From Cellulomonas gilvus ATCC 13127 (GTDB lineage Bacteria; Actinomycetota; Actinomycetes; Actinomycetales; Cellulomonadaceae), in assembly GCF_000218545.1 (NCBI RefSeq), contig NC_015671.1, forward strand, positions 2,728,001 to 2,792,000: DNA of 64,000 bases, written 5' to 3'. The notes beneath the pieces are model-generated. The model searched no databases. It saw only the letters and a program-made list of their open reading frames with translations, and was not told the DNA's origin. Every line of letters begins with the position of its first letter. The stretch's first letter is position 1. Made by a program: the position numbers and the translations under genes. This document shows, piece by piece, positions 50,702-59,168 of this stretch.

Positions 50702-52774
50702 GTGAGCACCGGGACGACGAGCAGCGGCACGCCGGGCACCGGGACGGGCTCGCCCGCGCCGACGACGCGACCGCCCGACGACGGCACCCCGACCCGCGTC
50801 TGGCTGGTGGCCGCGCTCACGGTTGCGACGCTCGCGCTGGTGCGCGCGAGCGGACCGCTGCTCGACCACGCGTTCGACGCGGGTGTGGTGACCGCGAGCG
50901 TCACGGCCGTGGTCACCTATGCCGGCGCGGGCGTGGTCGCGGCCCTGCTGCTGGTCGCCACACGGGTCCGCGACGGCGTGCCCTCGGGCCGGACGGTGGT
51001 GCTGGGCGCGGCCGTCCTGGGCGCGCTGCGGCTGGTCCTGCAGGGCACGGACGGTGCCGTCCGCTACGGGCTCGGCCTCGCGTCGGTGGCCTGGGCGTGC
51101 GGTGTCCTGATGCTCGCGGTCGCGTTCGTCGCGGGGCGGCCGTCCGGTCCGCGCCAGGCGGCGCTGGGGCTGCTGCTGGGCAGCGCGCTGTCCGTCGGGC
51201 TGCAGGTGATGCTGGGGACCTGGGACGCGCTGTGGCGGTCGTCGCCGCTGGGCTGGCTGGTGGCGGGCGTGGTCGCGGTCGCGCCGCTCGCGGCGTTCCG
51301 CGTGGCGCAGGACCGCGGGGACGACGCCGCGGGCACGGGCGGCGCCCGTGAGCCCGCGACGGTGCGGCCGCGCCGCCTGTGGGCCGTGGGTCCGTTCCTC
51401 GCGATCGCCGCCATGATCACCGCCAACCCGGCGTTCGTGGCGTCGCAGACCTCGGTCGCGCTGGGGTGGGCAGGTCTCGTGCTCGTGGGCGCGCACGTCG
51501 TCGGCGGGTGGCTGCTGCTGCGGCCCGACCGGTGGCCGAGCGCGGTGCGCGTGGGTGGGGCCGGGCTCGTCGTGGTCGCCGTGGCGCTCGTGCTGCTGCT
51601 CCCCGCGCGTGCCGTGCGCATCCCCGCATGGTCCTCGGCCGCGGTGCTGGTCGCGGTCGTCGGGCTGGTGCTCGGGCTCGCCGTGGTGCTCGTCGGGACG
51701 CTGAGCGTGCGCAGGCCCGCGCCGCCGGGCACGTGGCGCACCGCGGGTGCGGCCGCCCTGGCCGGGCTGGGTGCGATCGGCCCGCTGCTGCTGTACATGG
51801 TCGACTACGACGTGCCGCTGCCTGTCGACAACGCCGCCGTCCCGGTCCTGGCGGCCGCGGTCCTCGCGCTCACCGGCCTGCACCACCGACTCCCCGCGGG
51901 CGTCGCCGACGTCGACGCGGACCGGGCCGACGACGCACCGGGCGGCGACGGCCGCCAGCCCGCGCGCGTGCGGGCCATCCGGCTGCTGCTGGTCCCCGCG
52001 GCGGCGCTCGCGCTGCTGGGGCTCACCCCCTCGACCACGTGGACCCACGGCGCGGACGTCCCGCCGCGTGCGGCCGGCGACCAGCTCACGGTGCTGTCCT
52101 GGAACCTGCACCACGGCGTCGCCCCCGCGGTCGGCGTGGACCTCGAGGAGATCGCGACGACGATCGTGGCGGCGGATCCGGACGTGGTCCTGCTGCAGGA
52201 GGTCCAACGGGGCTGGGTGCTGGGCGGCGGCACGGACATGGCGACGTGGCTCGCACGCCGGCTCGGCATGACGGTCGAGGTCGCGCCCGCAGCCGACCGG
52301 CAGCTGGGCAACGCGATCCTGTCCCGGTCGGCGCTCACCGGCGTCGTCGCGCACGCGCTGCCGTACGGCGCGGGTCCGCAGGAGCGTTCGGCGCTGTCCG
52401 CCACGGTGCGCACGTCCGACGGCACCGCGCTGCGGGTCACGTCCGTGCACCTGCAGCACCGCGCGGAGAACACCCCCACCCGGCTGGACCAGCTCGCGGC
52501 GCTGCTCACGGCCGAGCCCGTCACGGGGCCGTCCCTGCTGGGCGGCGACCTCAACGCCGCGCCCGGGCAGCCGGAGCCCTCGCTGCTGACGGACGCGGGC
52601 TGGACCGACGCGCTCGCGGGCGATCCCGGCGCGCTCACGTCACCGGCTGCCGACCCGCGCACCCGGATCGACTGGGTGCTCGGCCGGCAGGTGACGTTCG
52701 CGCACGCGGACGTGCTCACATCGTCGCAGGCGTCCGACCACCTGCCCGTGCTGGTGCGGCTGACCGTGCCCTGA
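50702..52774 (+). CDS. Membrane protein with C-terminal endonuclease/exonuclease/phosphatase domain
   Basis: 690 aa. Residues 35-440 hold about ten to twelve membrane helices; residues 455-690 form an EEP-superfamily domain with LTVLSWNLHHGV, DVVLLQEVQRG (metal Glu), LLGGDLNAAPGQPE (GDxN) and the terminal SSQASDHLPVLVRL (SDH). The catalytic set is complete. Related fusions occur in actinobacteria near lipid genes; a phosphodiesterase acting on a lipid or exported substrate is likely, DNA unlikely. It converges with lpdA with a 3-nt gap. Confidence 0.85.
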   Translation: MSTGTTSSGTPGTGTGSPAPTTRPPDDGTPTRVWLVAALTVATLALVRASGPLLDHAFDAGVVTASVTAVVTYAGAGVVAALLLVATRVRDGVPSGRTVVLGAAVLGALRLVLQGTDGAVRYGLGLASVAWACGVLMLAVAFVAGRPSGPRQAALGLLLGSALSVGLQVMLGTWDALWRSSPLGWLVAGVVAVAPLAAFRVAQDRGDDAAGTGGAREPATVRPRRLWAVGPFLAIAAMITANPAFVASQTSVALGWAGLVLVGAHVVGGWLLLRPDRWPSAVRVGGAGLVVVAVALVLLLPARAVRIPAWSSAAVLVAVVGLVLGLAVVLVGTLSVRRPAPPGTWRTAGAAALAGLGAIGPLLLYMVDYDVPLPVDNAAVPVLAAAVLALTGLHHRLPAGVADVDADRADDAPGGDGRQPARVRAIRLLLVPAAALALLGLTPSTTWTHGADVPPRAAGDQLTVLSWNLHHGVAPAVGVDLEEIATTIVAADPDVVLLQEVQRGWVLGGGTDMATWLARRLGMTVEVAPAADRQLGNAILSRSALTGVVAHALPYGAGPQERSALSATVRTSDGTALRVTSVHLQHRAENTPTRLDQLAALLTAEPVTGPSLLGGDLNAAPGQPEPSLLTDAGWTDALAGDPGALTSPAADPRTRIDWVLGRQVTFAHADVLTSSQASDHLPVLVRLTVP

Positions 52775-52777
52775 GCC

Positions 52778-54202
52778 TCAGTCCGAGCGGTGGTGCAGCA
52801 TGCGCGCGACCTCAGCGATCGTGCCGGACATCGACGGGTAGACGGTGATGACCTCGGCCACCTGGTCCGCGGACAGGCGGTGCGTGATCGCCAGCGCGAC
52901 CGGGAACACCGACTCGCTCGCGCGCGGACCCACCAGCACGGCACCCAGCACGGTCCCCGAGCCGGGGCTCGCGAAGATCTTGACGAACCCCTCGCGCACG
53001 CCGAGCATCTTCGCGCGCGGGTTGCGCGTGATCGGCAGCATCGAGACCTCGTACGGCGTGCCCTCGTCGGCCAGCCGCTGCTCGGAGTAGCCCACGGTGG
53101 CGATCTCCGGAGCGGTGAAGATGTTCGCGGCCACGGCGCGCAGCGACAGCGGCGTGACGCTGTCGCCGAGCGCGTGCGACATCGCGATGCGTCCCTGCGT
53201 CGCCGCGACGGACGCGAGCGGCAGCACACCCGTGACGTCGCCGGCCGCGTACACGCCGCGCACGCTCGTGCGGGACACCTTGTCCACCTCGATGTGCCCC
53301 GAGGCGGTCAGGCGCACGCCCGCCTCCTCGAGCCCGAGCCCGTCGGTGGTCGGGATCGAGCCGACCGCGAACAGCACGTGGCTGCCCTCGATCTCGCGTC
53401 CGTCGGCGAGCGTCACGACGACGCCGTCGGCCGTCCGGCGCGCACCCGCGGCCCGCGATCGGGACAGCACGGTCATCCCGCGCCGCTTGAACACGTCCTC
53501 GATGAGCTCGGCGGCGTCGGTGTCCTCCCCCGGCAGCACGCGCTCGCGCGAGGACACGAGCGTGACCTGCGAGCCGAGCGACGTGTACGCACCCGCGAAC
53601 TCCGCACCCGTGACCCCCGAGCCGACCACCACGAGCCGCTCGGGCAGCGCGGGCAGGTCGTACAGCTGCGTCCACGTCAGGATGCGCTCGCCGTCGGGCC
53701 GCGCCTCGGGCAGCTCACGCGGGCGCGCACCCGTCGCGACGAGCACCACGTCGGCGTCCAGCGTCTCGTCGGCCACACCGTCACGTGTGCGCACCACGAC
53801 GCGCTGCGGCCCGTCGAGCCGGCCGTGGCCCAGCAGCACCCGCACGCCCTCGCGCTCGAGGCGCGCCCGGATGTCCGCCGACTGCGCGGACGCGAGCGCG
53901 CGCACGCGCGTGTTCACCGCCGCGAGGTCGATGTGGTGCCGGTGGTCCGCGCCGACCGCGGAGCGGATCCCCAGCTCGGGTGCGCGGTCCGCGATCGTCA
54001 TCCACTCGGCTGTCGCGATGAGCGTCTTCGAGGGCACCACGTCCGTCAGCACGGCCGAGCCGCCGAGCCCCGCCGCCTCGACGACCGTCACGTCGGCGCC
54101 CAGCCGCCGGGCCACGAGCGCGGCCTCGTAGCCGCCGGGTCCCCCGCCGACGACGACGACGCGGGTGTCGGGCAGGGCGGGCGTCCCGGGAGGTGTGCTC
54201 AC
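52778..54202 (-). CDS. lpdA: LpdA-type NAD(P)H-quinone reductase (flavoprotein disulfide reductase family)
   Basis: 474 aa with FAD-binding VVVVGGGPGGYEAAL, NAD-binding VVVGSGVTGAEFAGAY and a C-terminal dimerisation domain. The redox CxxxxC of lipoamide dehydrogenases is gone (GGSAVLTDVVPSKTL), and the C-terminal catalytic His is replaced (TVYPSMSG). M. tuberculosis LpdA (Rv3303c) likewise lacks a working disulfide and reduces quinones. The same neighbours (purine nucleoside phosphorylase and a phosphohexomutase) occur there. GTG at 54202. Confidence 0.9.
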   Translation of the reverse strand: MSTPPGTPALPDTRVVVVGGGPGGYEAALVARRLGADVTVVEAAGLGGSAVLTDVVPSKTLIATAEWMTIADRAPELGIRSAVGADHRHHIDLAAVNTRVRALASAQSADIRARLEREGVRVLLGHGRLDGPQRVVVRTRDGVADETLDADVVLVATGARPRELPEARPDGERILTWTQLYDLPALPERLVVVGSGVTGAEFAGAYTSLGSQVTLVSSRERVLPGEDTDAAELIEDVFKRRGMTVLSRSRAAGARRTADGVVVTLADGREIEGSHVLFAVGSIPTTDGLGLEEAGVRLTASGHIEVDKVSRTSVRGVYAAGDVTGVLPLASVAATQGRIAMSHALGDSVTPLSLRAVAANIFTAPEIATVGYSEQRLADEGTPYEVSMLPITRNPRAKMLGVREGFVKIFASPGSGTVLGAVLVGPRASESVFPVALAITHRLSADQVAEVITVYPSMSGTIAEVARMLHHRSD

Positions 54203-54273
54203 GGGTGCATTGTGCCGTGACCGAGGCGTGCGCTCTCGTCGCGCGGGCCCGGCCGCCGGGGCCGCGCGAGGAC

Positions 54274-54279
54274 TAGCCT
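54274..54279 (+). promoter_or_regulatory. -10 box of a probable leaderless transcript (PNP gene)
   Basis: TAGCCT ends 6 nt before the ATG at 54286. Confidence 0.55.
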
Positions 54280-54285
54280 GCGGGC

Positions 54286-55116
54286 ATGACCGACGTGATC
54301 GACATCGACGACCCGACGACCGACCCCTTCGACGTGGCGCGCGCGGCCGCGCACGCGCTCGCGGAGGCCACCGGCGTGGCCCGCCACGACGTGGCGCTCG
54401 TGCTCGGCTCCGGCTGGGGCGGCGCCGCGGACCTGCTGGGCGAGACCGTCGCCGAGGTGCCCAGCACCGAGCTGCCCGGGTTCTCGGCCGCGGCAGTGCA
54501 CGGGCACGTCGGCACCATCCGCTCGGTGCGCATCGGCGACGGCGACCGGCACGCGCTGGTCCTGGGCTCGCGCACGCACCTGTACGAGGGCAAGGGCGTG
54601 CGGCGCGTGGTGCACGGCATGCGCACCGCGGCGGCCGCGGGCGCCTCGACCGTGGTGCTCACCAACGGGTGCGGCGGCCTGAACCCCGCGTGGGCGCCCG
54701 GCACGCCCGTGCTCATCAGCGACCACATCAACCTGACCGCGACGTCCCCGGTCGAGGGCGCGACGTTCGTCGACCTCACCGACCTGTACTCGGCCCGCCT
54801 GCGCGCCGTCGCGCGCGAGGTGGACGCGACGCTCGACGAGGGCGTGTACGTCCAGTTCCGTGGCCCGCACTACGAGACCCCGGCCGAGGTGCGCATGGCC
54901 GGTCGCCTCGGCGGCGACCTCGTCGGGATGTCCACGACGCTCGAGGCGATCGCCGCGCGCCAGGCGGGCATGGAGGTCCTCGGCATCTCGCTGGTCACCA
55001 ACCTGGCCGCGGGCATCAGCGAGCAGCCGCTGTCCCACGGCGAGGTCCTCGAGGCCGGCCAGGCCGCAGGCCCGCGCATCAGCGCGCTCCTCGCCGAGGT
55101 GATCCGCCGCCTGTGA
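54286..55116 (+). CDS. Purine-nucleoside phosphorylase
   Basis: 276 aa, trimeric low-molecular-mass PNP type. Phosphate-binding VALVLGSGWGGAAD, RTHLYEGKGV, the purine site around YVQFRGPHYETPAEVRM, and VVLTNGCGGLNPAW are all in place. The catalytic Asn/Glu lie in GISLVTNLAAG and YVQFRGPHYETPAE. It cleaves inosine, guanosine and their deoxy forms to base and pentose-1-phosphate. The next gene, on the same strand 68 nt on, probably isomerises the sugar phosphate. Confidence 0.93.
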   Translation: MTDVIDIDDPTTDPFDVARAAAHALAEATGVARHDVALVLGSGWGGAADLLGETVAEVPSTELPGFSAAAVHGHVGTIRSVRIGDGDRHALVLGSRTHLYEGKGVRRVVHGMRTAAAAGASTVVLTNGCGGLNPAWAPGTPVLISDHINLTATSPVEGATFVDLTDLYSARLRAVAREVDATLDEGVYVQFRGPHYETPAEVRMAGRLGGDLVGMSTTLEAIAARQAGMEVLGISLVTNLAAGISEQPLSHGEVLEAGQAAGPRISALLAEVIRRL

Positions 55117-55172
55117 CGTACGTCCGACCCGCGCGTGCGCGCGCTGCGTTCGTCCAGACCCCTACCGGTCAG

Positions 55173-55178
55173 TACGTT
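55173..55178 (+). promoter_or_regulatory. Candidate -10 box for the phosphohexomutase gene
   Basis: TACGTT ends 6 nt before the ATG at 55185. The six bases between are all G, so they could instead act as a short ribosome-binding site on a longer transcript. Confidence 0.4.
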
Positions 55179-55184
55179 GGGGGG

Positions 55185-57026
55185 ATGAGCCGCGACGAGG
55201 CGTGGGACCACCTGCGCGCGCAGGTCGAGACCTGGATCGACGACGACCCCGATCCCCAGACGGCCGACGAGCTGCGCGACCTGCTGCGCACCGCCGACAG
55301 CCTGCCGGAGCACGAGGGCACCACACCCGCCGAGCAGTACACGTGGCGCACCGCCGCGGCCGCGCGGGCCGAGCTGGCGGACCGGTTCACCGGTCTGCTC
55401 CAGTTCGGCACCGCGGGCCTGCGCGGCGCGATCGCGGGCGGGCCGCACCGGATGAACCGCGCGGTGGTGATCCGCGCGGCCTCGGGTCTCGCGGAGCACC
55501 TCCTGGGCGAGCTCGACGGCCTGGCACCCCCGCGCGTGGTCGTGGGCTACGACGCGCGGCACAAGTCGCACGACTTCGCGACCGACACCGCCGCGGTGCT
55601 CACCGCGGTCGGCATCGAGGTCCTGCTCCTGCCCGGGCCGCTGCCCACACCCGTGCTGGCGTTCGCCGTGCGCCGGCTCGAGGCCGACGCGGGCGTCATG
55701 GTCACGGCGTCGCACAACCCGCCGCAGGACAACGGCTACAAGGTCTACCTCGGTGGCCGCGTCGTGACGGACGCGGGTCAGGGCGCGCAGATCGTCCCGC
55801 CCGCGGATGCGGCGATCGCCGCCGAGATCGCGCGCGTGCCCTCGGTCGCGTCCGTGCCGCGGGCCGCGTCGGGGTGGACCGTGCTGGGGCCCGAGATCGT
55901 CGACGAGTACGTGGCCGCCACGCTCGCCCTCGCGGGGCCCGAGCAGCGCGCGCTCGCCGCCGACCTGCGCATCGTCCTGACGCCGCTGCACGGCGTGGGT
56001 GGCGCGGTCGCGCAGCGCGTCCTGCGCGAGGCCGGCTACACCGACGTGCTGGTGGTGCCCGAGCAGGAGCACCCCGACCCGGACTTCCCGACCGTCGCGT
56101 TCCCCAACCCCGAGGAGCCGGGGGCGATCGACCTCGCGCTCGGCCTCGCGTCCGACGAGGGTGCCGACCTGGTCATCGCGCTCGACCCGGATGCGGACCG
56201 GTGCGCGGTCGCCGTGCGCGACCCCCGGTCCCGCGCGTACCGGGGACCCGACACCGCCGCGGCCGAGGGCTGGCGCATGCTGCACGGCGACGAGACCGGC
56301 GGGCTGCTGGGCCAGGTCATGGCCGAGCGCCTCGCCGCGGACGCCGAGCCGCTCGACCCCGACGCCGCGTTCGCGAGCTCGATCGTGTCCTCGCGGCTGC
56401 TCGCGCGCATCGCCGCGACGGCGGGCGTGCGACACGTGCAGACGCTCACCGGGTTCAAGTGGCTCTCGCGCGTCGACGGGCTCGCGTTCGGGTACGAGGA
56501 GGCGCTCGGCTACTGCGTCGCGCCGCTCAACGTGCGGGACAAGGACGGCATCTCCGCCGCGCTGCTCATGGCGGGCCTCGCCGCACGGCTCAAGGCGTCC
56601 GGGCGCACGCTCGTGGACGCGCTCGACGACCTCGCGCGGGCGCACGGCCTCCACCTGACCGGTCAGGTCTCGGCCCGGTACGACGACCTCGCACAGATCC
56701 CGGCCACGGTGCAGCGGCTTCGGGAGAACCCGCCGGCCACCGTCGGCGGCTCCCACGTGGAGCGCATCGTCGACCTCGCGCGCGGCACCGAGGAGGAGCG
56801 CGGCGGCCTGCCGCCCACCGAGGGGCTGCGGCTCGACGTCGCGGACGGCACGCGCGTCGTCGTGCGGCCGTCGGGCACCGAGCCCAAGGTCAAGTGCTAC
56901 CTCGAGGTCATCGAGCCCGTCGCGGCGGACGCGGACGCCGACGCGGTGGGTGCGGCGCGTGCGCGCGCCAAGGAGCGCCTCGACGCCGTCGCCGCCGACA
57001 TGCGGCGCGCGCTCGGCATCGCCTGA
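55185..57026 (+). CDS. Phosphohexomutase-superfamily enzyme (PgcA/PmmB type, possibly phosphopentomutase)
   Basis: 613 aa, four-domain alpha-D-phosphohexomutase. Phosphoserine loop VTASHNPPQDNGYKVY, metal loop ALDPDADRCAVAV, sugar loop FGYEEALGYC and phosphate loop VVRPSGTEPKVKCYLEV. Orthologues are annotated phosphomannomutase or phosphoglucomutase (PmmB, Rv3308). Lying between purine nucleoside phosphorylase and deoC, with no DeoB in view, it may convert (deoxy)ribose-1-phosphate to the 5-phosphate. The glutamate-containing EEALG loop fits PGM2-type enzymes, some of which act on pentoses. Confidence 0.9.
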   Translation: MSRDEAWDHLRAQVETWIDDDPDPQTADELRDLLRTADSLPEHEGTTPAEQYTWRTAAAARAELADRFTGLLQFGTAGLRGAIAGGPHRMNRAVVIRAASGLAEHLLGELDGLAPPRVVVGYDARHKSHDFATDTAAVLTAVGIEVLLLPGPLPTPVLAFAVRRLEADAGVMVTASHNPPQDNGYKVYLGGRVVTDAGQGAQIVPPADAAIAAEIARVPSVASVPRAASGWTVLGPEIVDEYVAATLALAGPEQRALAADLRIVLTPLHGVGGAVAQRVLREAGYTDVLVVPEQEHPDPDFPTVAFPNPEEPGAIDLALGLASDEGADLVIALDPDADRCAVAVRDPRSRAYRGPDTAAAEGWRMLHGDETGGLLGQVMAERLAADAEPLDPDAAFASSIVSSRLLARIAATAGVRHVQTLTGFKWLSRVDGLAFGYEEALGYCVAPLNVRDKDGISAALLMAGLAARLKASGRTLVDALDDLARAHGLHLTGQVSARYDDLAQIPATVQRLRENPPATVGGSHVERIVDLARGTEEERGGLPPTEGLRLDVADGTRVVVRPSGTEPKVKCYLEVIEPVAADADADAVGAARARAKERLDAVAADMRRALGIA

Positions 57027-57030
57027 CACG

Positions 57031-57069
57031 GGTCCGGGCCCGACCACCGCACGCGGTCGGGCCCGGGCC
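57031..57069. terminator. Bidirectional terminator between mutase and deoC
   Basis: CCGGGCCCGACC pairs with GGTCGGGCCCGG (12 bp, extended by G-T and two G-C pairs) around a nine-base loop, between convergent genes. Confidence 0.8.
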
Positions 57070-57076
57070 GGCAGGG

Positions 57077-57757
57077 TCAGTAGCCGGCGTCCGCCTCGAG
57101 ACCCGCGAGCACCGCAGCCGTCCCGGACAGGCCCAGGCGCGTCGCGCCCGCCGCGATCATCGCGAGCGCGTCCGCCGACGTGCGGATGCCGCCCGACGCC
57201 TTGACGCCGAGCCGGCCCCCGACCGTGTCGGCCATGATCCGCACGGCGTGCACCGTCGCGCCGCCCGCCGGGTGGAAGCCCGTGGACGTCTTGACGAAGT
57301 CCGCCCCGGCCGCGGCCGCCGCCCGGCACACCTCGACGATCTCGTGGTCGCTGAGCGCCGCGGACTCGATGATGACCTTGAGGACGGTCGGCGCGGGCAC
57401 GGCCGCGCGCACCGCGGCGATGTCCGCCTGCACGTCGGCGAACCGGCCCTCCTTGGCGGCGCCCACGTCGATCACCATGTCGACCTCGGTCGCGCCGTCG
57501 GCCACGGAGCGCGCGGCCTCGGCGGCCTTGACGTCGCTGTGGTGCTTGCCCGACGGGAACCCGCACACGGTCGCCACCTCGAGGCCCGCGGGGACCTCGA
57601 CGGGCAGGAACGACGGCGAGATGCAGATCGAGTACGTGCCCAGCTCGGCCGCCTCCGCGACCAGCGCCTCGACGTCGGCCCGCGTCGCCTCGGGCTTGAG
57701 CAGGGTGTGGTCGACGAACTTGGCGAGCGCTGCGGCGTCCAGCGGGTCGTGGGTCAT
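57077..57757 (-). CDS. deoC: Deoxyribose-phosphate aldolase
   Basis: 226 aa TIM barrel. Cleaves 2-deoxyribose-5-phosphate to acetaldehyde and glyceraldehyde-3-phosphate. The Schiff-base Lys is in [10 protein letters not shown], its partner Lys in [11 protein letters not shown], and the N-terminal [13 protein letters not shown] is conserved. ATG overlaps the add stop by 4 nt. The acetaldehyde it makes could be handled by the AdhE encoded earlier in the window. Confidence 0.97.
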   Translation of the reverse strand: MTHDPLDAAALAKFVDHTLLKPEATRADVEALVAEAAELGTYSICISPSFLPVEVPAGLEVATVCGFPSGKHHSDVKAAEAARSVADGATEVDMVIDVGAAKEGRFADVQADIAAVRAAVPAPTVLKVIIESAALSDHEIVEVCRAAAAAGADFVKTSTGFHPAGGATVHAVRIMADTVGGRLGVKASGGIRTSADALAMIAAGATRLGLSGTAAVLAGLEADAGY

Positions 57758-58878
57758 GCGCGGTGCCTTCCTCCCCGGGCCGCGGCGTACGCCGGCCGGA
57801 TCACGGTGTCGATCAGTGCGGCGCGCTCGTCCTGGTGGACGAACGCGTGGGCGGCCGCGGTCGCGGCCACGTGCTCGAGGTCGGCGAGCGTCCAGCCCGC
57901 CTCGTCGACCAGCAGGGTCAGCTCACGGCCCAGCGACGTGCCGGACTGCAGGCGGTTGTCGGTGTTGACCGTGACCGCGAACCCCAGGCGCAGCAGCCGC
58001 GTCACGGGGTGCTCGGCGATCGACGCGGCACCGCCGGTCTGCACGTTCGAGGACGGACAGACCTCGAGCGCCAGGCGGCGGTCCCGCACCCAGTGCGCGA
58101 GCAGGCCCAAGCGGTCACCCAGGTCGTCGGCGCCCACGTCGTCCGCGAGCCGCACGCCGTGCCCCAGCCGCAGCGCACCCTCGGCCACCGCGTCGGCGAT
58201 CGAGTCGAGGCCTGCGGCCTCACCCGCGTGCAGCGTGCACGGGAAGTGGGCGCGACGCAGCGTGCCGAACACCTCGGACAGGCGCGACGGCGGGAACCCG
58301 TCCTCGGGGCCGGCCAGGTCGAACGCGACGACGCCGGCGTCACGGTTGGCGATCGCGAGCTCGGCGACCTCCTGCCAGCGGTCCAGGTGGCGCATCGCGC
58401 ACAGGATCGCGAGCACCCGGATCGGCCGGCCGTCGGCCCGCGCCTGCGCCATGCCCTCGTCGAACCCCGTGCGGACGGCGTCCACCACGTCCTGCAGGCT
58501 CAGGCCCTGCTCGACGTGCTGCTCGGGCGCGAACCGCACCTCGGCGTAGACCACGCCGTCGGCGGCCAGGTCCAGCGCGCACTCGCGCGCCACGCGACGC
58601 AGCGCGTCGGCGGTCTGGAGCACCGCGACGGTGTGCGCGAACGTCTCGAGGTACAGCTCGAGCGAACCCGCCGACGCCGACTCGACGAACCAGCGCCCCA
58701 GCTCGTCGGGATCGGTCGTCGGCAGCTCGTGGCCCACCTGCTCGGCGAGCTCGACGATCGTCGCGGGCCGCAGGCCGCCGTCGAGGTGGTCGTGCAGCAG
58801 CACCTTGGGCAGGCTCGCGACGAGCGCAGCGGTGCCGTCCGACGCGACGTCGTCGGACGGGGTCAGGGTCACGCTCAC
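57754..58878 (-). CDS. add: Adenosine deaminase
   Basis: 374 aa, zinc TIM-barrel enzyme converting adenosine and deoxyadenosine to (deoxy)inosine, the substrates of the nearby phosphorylase. Zinc ligands: [21 protein letters not shown] and TVNTDNRL; also the conserved [14 protein letters not shown] at 58878 overlaps the upstream small gene by 4 nt. Confidence 0.96.
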   Translation of the reverse strand: MSVTLTPSDDVASDGTAALVASLPKVLLHDHLDGGLRPATIVELAEQVGHELPTTDPDELGRWFVESASAGSLELYLETFAHTVAVLQTADALRRVARECALDLAADGVVYAEVRFAPEQHVEQGLSLQDVVDAVRTGFDEGMAQARADGRPIRVLAILCAMRHLDRWQEVAELAIANRDAGVVAFDLAGPEDGFPPSRLSEVFGTLRRAHFPCTLHAGEAAGLDSIADAVAEGALRLGHGVRLADDVGADDLGDRLGLLAHWVRDRRLALEVCPSSNVQTGGAASIAEHPVTRLLRLGFAVTVNTDNRLQSGTSLGRELTLLVDEAGWTLADLEHVAATAAAHAFVHQDERAALIDTVIRPAYAAARGGRHRA

Positions 58879-59093
58879 GTGAGGTCGTCCTCCTGCGCGG
58901 GGATCTCGGTGTCCTGCTCCACGACGTCGGCCTCGTCGGCCTGACCCTCGAGGTCGGCGCGCGCGAAGTCGGGGACGTACTCCTCGGGGTCCGCGACTGG
59001 CGCGTCGCCGTCGGCGAGCCGTGCGGGGACGTCGGGTTCGGCGGGGACCAGGCCGGCGTCGCGCCAGCTGTCGTCACCGGGGACGGTGCTCAT
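58875..59093 (-). CDS. Small acidic protein of unknown function cotranscribed with add
   Basis: 72 aa (MSTVPGDDSWRDAGLVPAEP...), very rich in Asp, Glu, Ala and Pro, with no Cys, membrane helix or recognisable domain; probably largely disordered. GGAGGAG two bases before ATG 59093 and a GTGA overlap with add support translation. Similar short acidic proteins accompany add in other actinobacteria as far as the composition suggests; no function is offered. Confidence 0.65.
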   Translation of the reverse strand: MSTVPGDDSWRDAGLVPAEPDVPARLADGDAPVADPEEYVPDFARADLEGQADEADVVEQDTEIPAQEDDLT

Positions 59094-59129
59094 GGCTCCT
59101 CCAGGAGGTCGGGGGGACGTCCCCATCCT

Positions 59130-59161
59130 GGTCCGCCCCGCGCGACGGCGCAGGGCGGACC
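59130..59161 (-). terminator. deoA terminator hairpin
   Basis: GGTCCGCCC pairs with GGGCGGACC, and an inner GCGC/GCGC stem with a GACG loop follows a single mismatch. It begins 7 nt after the deoA stop and separates the importer-cdd-deoA genes from add-deoC. Confidence 0.7.
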
Positions 59162-59168
59162 CGGGTGG

